Shown piece by piece: positions 56,141 through 64,000 of a stretch of DNA of 64,000 bases. A model generated the notes under the pieces. That model worked only from the letters and a program-made list of their open reading frames with translations. It had not been told where the DNA came from and did not search any database. Both the position numbers and the translations under genes were made by a program. The DNA comes from Paraperlucidibaca baekdonensis (GTDB taxonomy: Bacteria > Pseudomonadota > Gammaproteobacteria > Pseudomonadales > Moraxellaceae), in contig NZ_QUNR01000002.1 of assembly GCF_003387535.1 (NCBI RefSeq), forward strand, positions 296,514 to 360,513, read 5' to 3'. Numbering within the stretch: position 1 is the first letter of the stretch; the number at the start of each line of letters is the position of its first letter.

Positions 56141-56182
56141 TGCACATCCCAATAGCTTGGGCTGCGGCAGTGGGCGCTTTTT
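56133..56182 (+). terminator. Regulated leader terminator ahead of nrtA
   Basis: GCGCTCACTGC (56133-56143) pairs with GCAGTGGGCGC (56167-56177, one wobble) with a small CCCAA/TTGGG hairpin inside, then TTTTT. The 5' arm overlaps P2 of the ANTAR element, so the two folds exclude each other: NasT bound to P1-P2 should permit readthrough. Confidence 0.85.
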
Positions 56183-56201
56183 ATTTCTGGAGTAGACCTC
56201 G

Positions 56202-57563
56202 ATGGCTAAACGCAGACTGAGTGTCATCGCAGCAGGCGCGCTACTCGCGCTACCGCTACTGGCACAGGCGAAAGTGGGTTATGCCGAGAAAGATGAGCTC
56301 AAGTTCGGCTTTATCAAACTGACCGATATGGCACCGTTGGCCGTGGCCTATGACCGCGGCTATTTCGAGGATGAAGGCCTGTTTGTCACACTTGAGGCGC
56401 AAGCGAATTGGAAGGTGCTTCTTGATCGGGTGATATCTGGCGAACTTGATGGCGCACATATGTTAGCCGGCCAACCCTTGGCCGCGACTTTGGGCTATGG
56501 CACCAAGGCCGACATCATCACCGCATTCACCATGGACTTAAATGGTAATGCCTGCACGGTGTCGAATACGCTTTGGGCCAATATGAAAAAACAGGTGCCG
56601 ATGAGCGCCGGTAAGCCCGTACATCCAATTGCCGCCACGACCTTAAAGCCAGTGGTCGAGCGTGCCCTCAAGCAAGGCAAGCCACTGAAGTTTGGCATGG
56701 TGTTTCCAGTTTCCACGCACAATTATGAGCTGCGCTACTGGCTCGCGGCCGGTGGCATTAATCCCGGTTTTTATGCGCCTCAACGAGGCAATACCGCCGG
56801 TAATTTACAGGCTGACGTGCAGATCTCCGTGACACCGCCACCGCAGATGCCGGCCACACTCGAAGCCGGTACCATTAATGGCTATTGCGTGGGCGAGCCG
56901 TGGAATCAGCAAGCCGTGTTTCGCGGCATTGGCGTGCCGGTAGTAGCGGACTTAGCCATTCGCAATAACGTTGCTGAAAAAGTCTTTGGCGTCAGTCGCG
57001 GCTGGGCCGAAAAGTATCCGAACACGCATATACGCTTGGTGAAAGCCTTAATTCGCGCCGGCTATTGGTTAGATGCTAACAACAACGCTAATCGTCCAGC
57101 GGCCGCCAAGCTCATCAGCAAGTCGATTTATGTCGGCGCCGATTATCCGATCATTGCCAATAGCATGACCGGTCAGTTTGAGTTCGAAAAAGGCGATCGC
57201 CGCGCGCTGCCTGACTTCAATGTGTTTTTTCGCTATCACGCTACGTATCCCTATTACTCCGATGCGGTTTGGTATCTCACGCAAATGCGCCGTTGGGGGC
57301 AAATCCCTGAGGCCAAATCCGATGGCTGGTATGTCGAAATGGCCAAGCGTGTATTTCGCCCAGACATCTATCGCCAAGCCGCCGCTGAGCTCATTAGCGA
57401 AGGCAAGCTGAAAACCAGCGACTTCCCTAACTTTGTCAGTGAGAGCGGTTTTCGCCCGGTCAACGCCACCACTTTTATCGATGGTATTCGTTTTGATGGT
57501 CGCAAGCCCAACGCCTATATCGACAGTTTTCGCATTGGCCTGAAAGGCAAACAAACCCCGTAA
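56202..57563 (+). CDS. nrtA: Nitrate ABC transporter substrate-binding protein
   Basis: A 453-residue periplasmic nitrate/nitrite-binding protein with a Sec signal peptide (ending LLAQA). [40 protein letters not shown] and [14 protein letters not shown] match NrtA/NasF. GGAG is nine bases before ATG 56202. It is first in the operon, after the leader. Confidence 0.94.
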   Translation: MAKRRLSVIAAGALLALPLLAQAKVGYAEKDELKFGFIKLTDMAPLAVAYDRGYFEDEGLFVTLEAQANWKVLLDRVISGELDGAHMLAGQPLAATLGYGTKADIITAFTMDLNGNACTVSNTLWANMKKQVPMSAGKPVHPIAATTLKPVVERALKQGKPLKFGMVFPVSTHNYELRYWLAAGGINPGFYAPQRGNTAGNLQADVQISVTPPPQMPATLEAGTINGYCVGEPWNQQAVFRGIGVPVVADLAIRNNVAEKVFGVSRGWAEKYPNTHIRLVKALIRAGYWLDANNNANRPAAAKLISKSIYVGADYPIIANSMTGQFEFEKGDRRALPDFNVFFRYHATYPYYSDAVWYLTQMRRWGQIPEAKSDGWYVEMAKRVFRPDIYRQAAAELISEGKLKTSDFPNFVSESGFRPVNATTFIDGIRFDGRKPNAYIDSFRIGLKGKQTP

Positions 57564-57578
57564 GTGGAGCGCAAGTTA

Positions 57579-58517
57579 ATGAAGCCATATCTGACGATTA
57601 CACGCCGTTGTTTGCGCCAAATCATTGCACCGGTACTGGGTCTGCTGGTGTTTCTGATGATCTGGCAAGCCGCGGCCAACCATATCGACACCATGCTCGG
57701 CAAATTTCCTGGTCCAATGGATGTCGTTGAGCAGACACAAAACTTAGTCGCCGAGCATCGTGACCAACGTGTTAAGGCCGATGCCTTTGCTGAGCGTCAA
57801 GAGCGTTTTATTAGCGAGCGCTTGGTCCACGAGCCAGACTGGCAGCCGGTACGTCGCCAATACACGGGTGCCCCGACTTTTTTTGACCAAATCCTAACCA
57901 GTTTAGTCACGGTCTTGGCCGGCTTTGTGGTGGCTTCGATAGTCGCTATTCCGCTCGGTATTGTGATGGGCTTAAGTCGCTTTGCGCATCAAGCCATGAA
58001 CCCGATTGTGCAGCTGTTTCGGCCCGTCTCACCGTTGGCGTGGTTGCCCTTGGTGACGCTGGTGGTGGCGTCGGTCTATACCAGCACCGACCCACTGATG
58101 ACCCGCTCATTTGTGGTGTCGATGATTACCGTCACGCTGTGCTGTTTATGGCCAACGCTGCTCAATACCGCCGTTGGCGTGCAAACGGTGAGCAGTGACC
58201 TCAATAACGTCAGTCGTGTGTTGCGCCTGAATTGGTTCACTCATGTGGTGAAGATCGTTTTGCCCTCAGCCATTCCCATGATGTTCGCTGGCCTGCGCGT
58301 GTCCCTAGGCATTGCCTGGATGGTGCTGATTGCCGCCGAGATGCTGGCGCAGAACCCTGGCCTCGGCAAATTCGTCTGGGATGAGTTTCAAAATGGCAGT
58401 TCGCAATCGCTCAGTCGCATCATGACCGCCGTCATTGTCATTGGCCTGATTGGCTTTGCGCTGGATCGCGTGATGCTGTTGCTGCAACGTAAAGTCGATT
58501 GGCAAGCCGGAGCCTGA
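57579..58517 (+). CDS. nrtB: Nitrate ABC transporter permease
   Basis: A 312-residue permease with about six spans and a large N-terminal periplasmic stretch (from about residue 40 to 100). The EAA-like loop is near VLRLNWFTHVVKIVLPSAIP. ATG 57579 has GGAG upstream and is preferred over GTG 57564. It lies 15 bp after nrtA and one base before nrtC. Confidence 0.93.
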   Translation: MKPYLTITRRCLRQIIAPVLGLLVFLMIWQAAANHIDTMLGKFPGPMDVVEQTQNLVAEHRDQRVKADAFAERQERFISERLVHEPDWQPVRRQYTGAPTFFDQILTSLVTVLAGFVVASIVAIPLGIVMGLSRFAHQAMNPIVQLFRPVSPLAWLPLVTLVVASVYTSTDPLMTRSFVVSMITVTLCCLWPTLLNTAVGVQTVSSDLNNVSRVLRLNWFTHVVKIVLPSAIPMMFAGLRVSLGIAWMVLIAAEMLAQNPGLGKFVWDEFQNGSSQSLSRIMTAVIVIGLIGFALDRVMLLLQRKVDWQAGA

Positions 58518-58518
58518 C

Positions 58519-59316
58519 ATGAAAACACTACTTGAAATCTCCAATGTCGGCATGACGTTCAACACCGCCAGTGGCTCCTTCACCGCCTTGAAAGAGGTCA
58601 GTCTGAAAATTGCCGAGGGTGAGTTTGTTTCCTTAATTGGCCATTCTGGCTGCGGTAAATCGACGGTGCTCAATCTCGTCGGTGGCCTATTACAGGCTAG
58701 TAGTGGCGGCATAATTTTAGAGGGCAAAGAGGTGAGCGAGCCGGGCCCTGAGCGCGCCATTGTCTTTCAAAATCACTCCTTGTTGCCTTGGTTGACGGTG
58801 TGGGAAAACGTCGAGCTGGCCGTGCGCACGGTGTTTCGCGGTAAAAAATCTCGCGCTGAGATGAGTGAGTGGATTGCTCATAATTTAGATCTCGTACACA
58901 TGGGCCATGCCTTGCATAAGCGTCCGTCCGAGATTTCCGGTGGCATGAAGCAACGCGTTGGTATTGCGCGTGCCTTGGCCATGCAGCCGCGCGTTTTACT
59001 CATGGATGAGCCCTTTGGCGCGCTCGACGCGCTCACGCGTGCTCACTTGCAAGACACGCTGATGGAGATTCAGCGCGACCTCAACAGCACCGTCATCATG
59101 ATCACTCACGATGTTGATGAGGCCGTGTTGCTGTCGGATCGCATTGTCATGATGACTAATGGACCGTCGGCCACCATCGGCGAAATTTTAGCCATTGATT
59201 TGGCGCGCCCCCGTCATCGTCTGGATCTCGCCGATGACCCGCACTACACCCAACTACGTCATAGCGTTTTGCAATTTCTCTATGAAAAACAATCGCATAT
59301 TGAAGCAGGAGCCTAA
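58519..59316 (+). CDS. nrtC: Nitrate ABC transporter ATPase
   Basis: A 265-residue ATP-binding subunit (NrtC/NasD/NrtD type without a fused binding domain). Walker A GHSGCGKST, signature ISGGMKQRVGIARALAM and Walker B VLLMDEPFGALDALTR are intact. It powers nitrate import with NrtAB. Confidence 0.94.
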   Translation: MKTLLEISNVGMTFNTASGSFTALKEVSLKIAEGEFVSLIGHSGCGKSTVLNLVGGLLQASSGGIILEGKEVSEPGPERAIVFQNHSLLPWLTVWENVELAVRTVFRGKKSRAEMSEWIAHNLDLVHMGHALHKRPSEISGGMKQRVGIARALAMQPRVLLMDEPFGALDALTRAHLQDTLMEIQRDLNSTVIMITHDVDEAVLLSDRIVMMTNGPSATIGEILAIDLARPRHRLDLADDPHYTQLRHSVLQFLYEKQSHIEAGA

Positions 59317-59319
59317 ACC

Positions 59320-61857
59320 ATGAAGTCCACACGCGTCGTTGTTATTGGTAATGGCATGGTTGGTCAGCGCTTCTTGGAGGAGCTGGTTGCGCGCGAGCTC
59401 AGTGCCGACATTACGGTGTTTTGCGAGGAGCCACGAGCCGCCTATGACCGCGTGCAGCTGAGCAGCTATTTTTCTGGTGCCAGTGCCGATGATTTGAGCC
59501 TGGTAGCACCGGACTTTTTCAGCGCACACGGCATTCGTTTAATGCTCAATGAGTCAGCGTTGCGAATCGATCGTGAGCGCCAATTGGTCATCGGTTCGAA
59601 CGGCAGCGAAGTGCCCTACGACACCTTGGTGTTGGCCACCGGTTCTTTCCCGTTTGTGCCGCCCATTGAGGGCAATGACCGCGAGGCCTGTCATGTCTAT
59701 CGTACCCTCGATGATTTAGATGCCATTGCCGCGAGTGCCAAAACCAGCCGTAGTGGTGTGGTCATTGGTGGTGGTTTGCTCGGGCTTGAGGCCGCGAAGG
59801 CGCTCAAAGATTTAGGCCTAGAGACGCACGTGGTGGAGTTTGCGCCGCAGCTCATGGCGGTACAGCTAGATGTTCAAGGCGGCGTGGTATTGCGCGATAA
59901 AATTGAAGCGCTCGGTGTCAGTGTGCATACCGGCAAAGCCACGCAGCGAATTGAGGCAGGTGACGCGCAGCGCCATCGCTTGGTGTTTGCTGATGGTGAG
60001 CTGGAAACCGATCTGGTGTTGTTTTCCGCCGGCATTCGCCCGCGTGATCAGCTCGCGCGTGAAGCAGGTTTGCTGGTCGGCGAGCGCGGTGGTGTGATTA
60101 TTAATGATCAGTGCGCGACCTCTGATCCGGCGATTTATGCCATCGGTGAGGTGGCCCTGTGGTCGGGTCGCATCTATGGCTTAGTGGCGCCCGGCTATGA
60201 CATGGCGCGCCAGCTCGCAGCCCATTTAGCCGGTGATGAGGCAGCGGCATTTTGCGGTGCAGACATGAGCACCAAGCTCAAATTGCTCGGTGTGGAAGTC
60301 GGCTCGATTGGCGATGCGCATGGCCGCACAGCCGGTGCACGCACTTGCCAAATCGACGATAGTGTAGCCGGCACGTACAAAAAATTGGTGCTTAATGCCG
60401 AGGGCAATCGCTTGCTCGGTGCCGTGTTAGTCGGTGACACCAGCGATTACGGCGCGCTGCTGCAATACCATCTGAACGATATGGCGTTGCCAAGCTCGCC
60501 ACTGTCGCTGATTTTGCCCGCCGGCGATGGCAAACCCGCGCTCGGCGTTGATGCCTTGCCCGACAGCGCGCAAATTTGCTCCTGCAATAACGTCAGCAAA
60601 GGTGCGTTGTGCTCAGCTGTCAGCCAAGGCTGCAGCACCATGGCGGCCTTGAAGTCTGAAACGCGCGCGACAGCCACCTGCGGTGGCTGCACGGCCCTAG
60701 TCAAACAAGTGCTCGATGCTGAGCTCAAACGTCAAGGCGTGGCGGTCAATAACCATCTGTGTGAGCACTTTGCCTATAGCCGCCAAGAGCTCTACCACGT
60801 AGTTCGCATTCATAATATTCGTCAGTTCGATGTGCTGATTCGCGACCACGGTTGTGGCCATGGCTGTGACATTTGCAAACCCGCGGCGGCATCAATTTTT
60901 GCCTCATGCTGGAATGACTTTGTGCTCGACAAGCCTCATGTGGGCTTGCAAGACACCAACGATAACTTCCTCGCTAACTTGCAAAAAGACGGCAGTTACT
61001 CCGTGGTGCCGCGTATTCCCGGCGGTGAAATCACGCCAGAAAAGCTCATCGTCATTGGTGAGGTAGCAAAGAAATATGATCTCTACACGAAAATAACCGG
61101 CGGCCAACGTATCGATTTATTTGGTGCGCGCGTTGAGCAATTGCCGCTGATTTGGCGTGACTTAGTCGATGAAGGGTTTGAGTCAGGGCACGCCTATGGC
61201 AAGTCCTTACGTACGGTGAAATCCTGTGTGGGATCCACGTGGTGCCGCTATGGCGTTCAGGACTCGGTCGCCATGGCCATTCTGTTGGAGGAACGTTATC
61301 GCGGTTTGCGCTCACCGCATAAATTGAAAATGGCGGTCTCGGGCTGCACGCGTGAGTGCGCTGAGGCACAAAGCAAAGATGTTGGCGTGATTGCTACCGA
61401 AAAAGGCTGGAACCTCTACCTCTGCGGCAATGGCGGCATGCGCCCGCGCCATGCTGAGCTGTTTGCCAGTGATTTAGATGACGCCACGCTATTGCGCTAT
61501 ATCGATCGTTTTTTGATGTTCTACATCCAAACCGCTGATCGCCTGCAACGCACCTCGGTGTGGCGCGACAATCTCGAAGGCGGCCTGAGCTATCTGCAAG
61601 ATGTGGTGATTCATGACTCCTTGGGTCTAGGCGCTGAACTAGAAGCGCAGATGCAGGCGGTGATCGATACCTATGCCTGTGAGTGGAAGCGCACCATTGA
61701 AGACCCGGCCGCGCTCAAGCGTTTTCGTCCCTTCGTCAATGACTACGGTCCGGATGAGTCGATGGTCTATGTGCGTGAACGCGGACAAAAACGCCCCATG
61801 CGTTCTGATGAAAAAGCCCAAGCACTAAAAATCCCTGTGATGGAGACACTGTCATGA
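59320..61857 (+). CDS. nirB: NADH-dependent assimilatory nitrite reductase, large subunit
   Basis: An 845-residue enzyme reducing nitrite to ammonium in the cytoplasm. The N-terminal FAD/NADH domain carries VVIGNGMVGQRFLEEL and VVIGGGLLGLEAAKALKDLG. A BFD-like 2Fe-2S domain follows (CSCNNV, then CGGC). The siroheme/4Fe-4S ligands are CVGSTWC (C-x5-C) and CTREC (C-x3-C). AGGAG precedes the ATG. It is translationally coupled to nirD. Confidence 0.96.
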   Translation: MKSTRVVVIGNGMVGQRFLEELVARELSADITVFCEEPRAAYDRVQLSSYFSGASADDLSLVAPDFFSAHGIRLMLNESALRIDRERQLVIGSNGSEVPYDTLVLATGSFPFVPPIEGNDREACHVYRTLDDLDAIAASAKTSRSGVVIGGGLLGLEAAKALKDLGLETHVVEFAPQLMAVQLDVQGGVVLRDKIEALGVSVHTGKATQRIEAGDAQRHRLVFADGELETDLVLFSAGIRPRDQLAREAGLLVGERGGVIINDQCATSDPAIYAIGEVALWSGRIYGLVAPGYDMARQLAAHLAGDEAAAFCGADMSTKLKLLGVEVGSIGDAHGRTAGARTCQIDDSVAGTYKKLVLNAEGNRLLGAVLVGDTSDYGALLQYHLNDMALPSSPLSLILPAGDGKPALGVDALPDSAQICSCNNVSKGALCSAVSQGCSTMAALKSETRATATCGGCTALVKQVLDAELKRQGVAVNNHLCEHFAYSRQELYHVVRIHNIRQFDVLIRDHGCGHGCDICKPAAASIFASCWNDFVLDKPHVGLQDTNDNFLANLQKDGSYSVVPRIPGGEITPEKLIVIGEVAKKYDLYTKITGGQRIDLFGARVEQLPLIWRDLVDEGFESGHAYGKSLRTVKSCVGSTWCRYGVQDSVAMAILLEERYRGLRSPHKLKMAVSGCTRECAEAQSKDVGVIATEKGWNLYLCGNGGMRPRHAELFASDLDDATLLRYIDRFLMFYIQTADRLQRTSVWRDNLEGGLSYLQDVVIHDSLGLGAELEAQMQAVIDTYACEWKRTIEDPAALKRFRPFVNDYGPDESMVYVRERGQKRPMRSDEKAQALKIPVMETLS

Positions 61858-62198
61858 CACATGCCATTTTCGACGCGTGGCACGATATCTGCGGCAGCGA
61901 TGATATTGTCGCGGGCACTGGCATGGCGGCACGCGTGCTGGGCCGTCAGCTTGCTATTTTCAGCACCAATGAGGGTTATTTTGCGCTTGGCAATGGCGAC
62001 CCGTTTAGCGGGGCCAATGTATTAGCGCGCGGCATTATCGGTGATATCAGCGGCAAACTTGTCGTCGCATCGCCCGTGTATAAGCAGCATTTTTGTTTGC
62101 GCACCGGCATTTGCTTAGAGGATATGAGCGTGAGCGTGCCAGTCTGGCGCGTCAGCGTGCGCGATGGCCGTATCTGCGTCAGCGAAGGCGAGCGTTAA
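61854..62198 (+). CDS. nirD: Nitrite reductase small subunit
   Basis: A 114-residue Rieske-like NirD without the usual Cys/His cluster ligands, as in the family. GMAARVLGRQLAIFSTNEGYFALGN and the late segment HFCLRTGICLED are typical. It overlaps nirB by ATGA and is followed by nasB after two bases. Confidence 0.93.
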   Translation: MTHAIFDAWHDICGSDDIVAGTGMAARVLGRQLAIFSTNEGYFALGNGDPFSGANVLARGIIGDISGKLVVASPVYKQHFCLRTGICLEDMSVSVPVWRVSVRDGRICVSEGER

Positions 62199-62200
62199 TC

Positions 62201-63427
62201 ATGCGTCGGCTGCTGATCATTGGTAATGGTATGGCGGCGACGCGTCTGCTCGATGAGTTGCTTGTGCGTGGCGTGCCGGGAAGCGACATGGCTGTGGTCG
62301 GTGAGGAGTCGGCACCGGGCTATAACCGCATCAACTTGTCACCGTGGTTAGCCGGTGAGAAGTCGTTAGCGCAGCTCATTACCCATGAAGCGGCGTGGTA
62401 TGCCGAGCAGGGTATTGCGCTCTATAGCGGCGACTCAGTCGCTGAGGTCAGGCTGGCGGCGCGCGAAGCCGTGTTGGCATCGGGGCAGGTCTTGGGCTAT
62501 CAGCAGCTGGTATTTGCGACGGGCTCACGGGCTACACGCTTGAGCATCCCTGGCCATGATCTCGCGGGTGTGCACGTGTTTCGTAACTTAGTCGATGCCG
62601 AAATGATTGCTGAGCGAGCCTTAGCCGGGCAGCGTGCAGTCGTGATTGGTGGTGGCTTATTAGGTCTTGAGGCAGCATGGGGCTTATGCCAGCGCGGCCT
62701 GCGCGTGAGTGTTGTGCACAATGGCGAGTGGCTGATGAATCGTCAGCTCGATGCCGAGGCCGGTGTGCTGCTTGCCGCTGCACTCAGCGCGCGGGGCATA
62801 CAGGTGCATCTGAACGCCCGTAGCGATGCATTTTTGGCCGATAGTATCTCCGGTAACGCGCTCGGTGGTTTGCGTCTGAGTCAGGCAGGACATGAGGGCG
62901 TACACAAAGTGCTGCCCTGCGATCTGGCCATTATGTCACTCGGTATTACCCCCGAAATTCGTGTCGCGGCGGCGGCTGGCTTGCTTTGTGCGCGCGCCAT
63001 TCGAGTCGATGGCTGGTTGCGCAGTTCAGCGCCAGATGTGTTTGCCCTTGGCGAATGTTGCGAAATTGATGGCGAGTCGTTTGGCTTGGTGGCGCCGATT
63101 TATCAGCAAGCCAACATTCTCGCCGACACGCTTGTCGGGACTCGTCATGTCGGCTATCGCCGCATCGCCTCACCGACGCGCTTAAAAGTCAGCGGCATTG
63201 ACCTGTTTTCGGCCGGTGAGCTGCATGACCTAAGTGATTGCCAGAGTGTGGCGTGGCGTGATGCCGAGCGTGGGCATTATCGGCGCTTATGGTTTCGTCA
63301 TCGCCAGCTTATTGCGGCGGTGCTGTATGGCGATGTCGATGATGGCAATGCATTTTTTGATGTCATTGAGCAGGGCATGCCGGTGGCTGATCCCGTGGCG
63401 TTGATGCTCACGGGATGTGCAGCCTGA
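62201..63427 (+). CDS. nasB: FAD-dependent reductase for assimilatory nitrate reductase (NasB-like)
   Basis: A 408-residue NAD(P)H:FAD oxidoreductase resembling the N-terminal part of NirB. LLIIGNGMAATRLLDELL and VVIGGGLLGLEAAWGLCQRG are the two dinucleotide-binding motifs; the C-terminus ends without a BFD 2Fe-2S domain, unlike Klebsiella NasB (457 residues). It probably passes NADH electrons to NasA. ATG 62201 is chosen because it lies just after the nirD stop; the longer upstream frame overlaps nirD. It overlaps nasA by one base (TGATG). Confidence 0.88.
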   Translation: MRRLLIIGNGMAATRLLDELLVRGVPGSDMAVVGEESAPGYNRINLSPWLAGEKSLAQLITHEAAWYAEQGIALYSGDSVAEVRLAAREAVLASGQVLGYQQLVFATGSRATRLSIPGHDLAGVHVFRNLVDAEMIAERALAGQRAVVIGGGLLGLEAAWGLCQRGLRVSVVHNGEWLMNRQLDAEAGVLLAAALSARGIQVHLNARSDAFLADSISGNALGGLRLSQAGHEGVHKVLPCDLAIMSLGITPEIRVAAAAGLLCARAIRVDGWLRSSAPDVFALGECCEIDGESFGLVAPIYQQANILADTLVGTRHVGYRRIASPTRLKVSGIDLFSAGELHDLSDCQSVAWRDAERGHYRRLWFRHRQLIAAVLYGDVDDGNAFFDVIEQGMPVADPVALMLTGCAA

Positions 63428-64000
63428 TGGCGGACATGCTGACCACATGCCCTTATTGCGGCGTTGGCTGCGGGGTAGCGGTGAGTCTTGGCGAACCAGC
63501 GGCTGTGAGCGAACTGCTGGCCGTGCTGCCACCATTAGAGAGCGATAGCATAAGTCAGCACGCGGCCGTCACTGTGCATGGCGACGATAAGCATCCCGCC
63601 AATTACGGCCGCCTGTGCGTGAAAGGCAGTGCGCTCGCCGACACTACCGGTCTTGAACGGCGTCTGCTTTACCCACAGGTCGATGGCCTACGCGCAAGCT
63701 GGGCTCATGCGCTGAGCCAAGTCGCCCAGCGTCTACAAGACACCATCGATAACTACGGCCCGGATTCTGTGGCGTTTTATGTCTCCGGTCAGCTGCTCAC
63801 CGAAGACTATTACGTCGCCAACAAACTCATGAAAGGCTTTATCGGTAGCGCCAATATCGACACCAATAGCCGGCTCTGCATGTCCACGGCGGTGGCCGCA
63901 CATAAGCAAATTTTTGGCAGCGATAGCGTGCCGGGTTGCTATGAAGACTTGGAGTTGGCGGACCTCATCATTCTGGTGGGCTCGAATATGGCGTGGACGC
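63427..64000 (+). CDS. nasA: Assimilatory nitrate reductase catalytic subunit, 5' part
   Basis: The first 191 codons of a molybdopterin oxidoreductase; the gene continues beyond the window. The N-terminal 4Fe-4S motif CPYCGVGCGV (C-x2-C-x3-C) with a fourth Cys in RLCVKGSALAD is intact, followed by FYVSGQLLTEDYYVANKLMKG and NSRLCMSTAVAAHK, the bis-MGD region typical of NasA. It reduces nitrate to nitrite for NirBD and needs the cofactor made by the divergent moa/mob genes. Confidence 0.95.
   Translation, partial: MADMLTTCPYCGVGCGVAVSLGEPAAVSELLAVLPPLESDSISQHAAVTVHGDDKHPANYGRLCVKGSALADTTGLERRLLYPQVDGLRASWAHALSQVAQRLQDTIDNYGPDSVAFYVSGQLLTEDYYVANKLMKGFIGSANIDTNSRLCMSTAVAAHKQIFGSDSVPGCYEDLELADLIILVGSNMAWT

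Overview
The window looks like chromosomal DNA of a free-living, aerobic to microaerobic gammaproteobacterium. A Pseudomonadales/Moraxellaceae-type organism is my best guess, from the wax-ester synthase with its acyl-CoA synthetase, the cbb3 oxidase with ccoGHIS, the H-NS-like protein and the NasST-type nitrate regulators. This placement is inferred from gene content only. No insertion sequence, prophage, integrase or CRISPR array is visible. Two tRNA genes (Ser-GGA, Val-CAC) are present.

Layout. 1-10 kb: end of etfA, an ABC exporter, a lipid block (wax ester synthase/DGAT, long-chain acyl-CoA synthetase), a Tat-signal small subunit overlapping a GMC oxidoreductase, and the potassium transporter Kup. 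10-19 kb: tRNA-Ser, an AraC regulator, a sterol desaturase-type hydroxylase with a GST, YaeQ, and a TetR-controlled RND efflux pair. 18.6-36.7 kb is one long minus-strand run: quinone oxidoreductase, sodium symporter, AbgT transporter, pta-ackA, sodC, a DNA glycosylase, an alpha/beta hydrolase, then the cbb3 oxidase locus ccoNOQP-ccoGHIS with a His-rich SafE-like membrane protein. 37-46 kb: glnK-amtB, an SCP2 protein, MAPEG, a PaaX-type regulator divergent from a crotonase, a Cys-repeat lipoprotein of unrecognised family, a large DUF6351-type lipoprotein, an H-NS-like protein and tRNA-Val.

46-64 kb is a coherent nitrate-assimilation block. Ten overlapping minus-strand genes make molybdenum cofactor and import molybdate (mobA-moaC-moaD-moaE-moaB-moeA-moaA-modA-modB-modC). 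The plus-strand genes sense, import and reduce nitrate (nasT-nasS, nrtABC, nirBD, nasB, start of nasA, which runs off the end).

The clearest regulatory finding lies between nasS and nrtA. A -24/-12 (sigma-54) promoter is followed by two hairpins with identical hexaloops AATGGC, and the second hairpin shares bases with a downstream intrinsic terminator. This is the architecture expected for ANTAR-protein (NasT) antitermination. Similar -24/-12 elements precede nasT and glnK-amtB, and glnK also has an NtrC-like dyad, so nitrogen control probably links these loci.

Less explained: a lipoprotein with five CAIPVLG-type two-cysteine repeats next to a secreted hydrolase carrying a similar motif, and a recurring TTGTC/GACAA dyad over or near several promoters.
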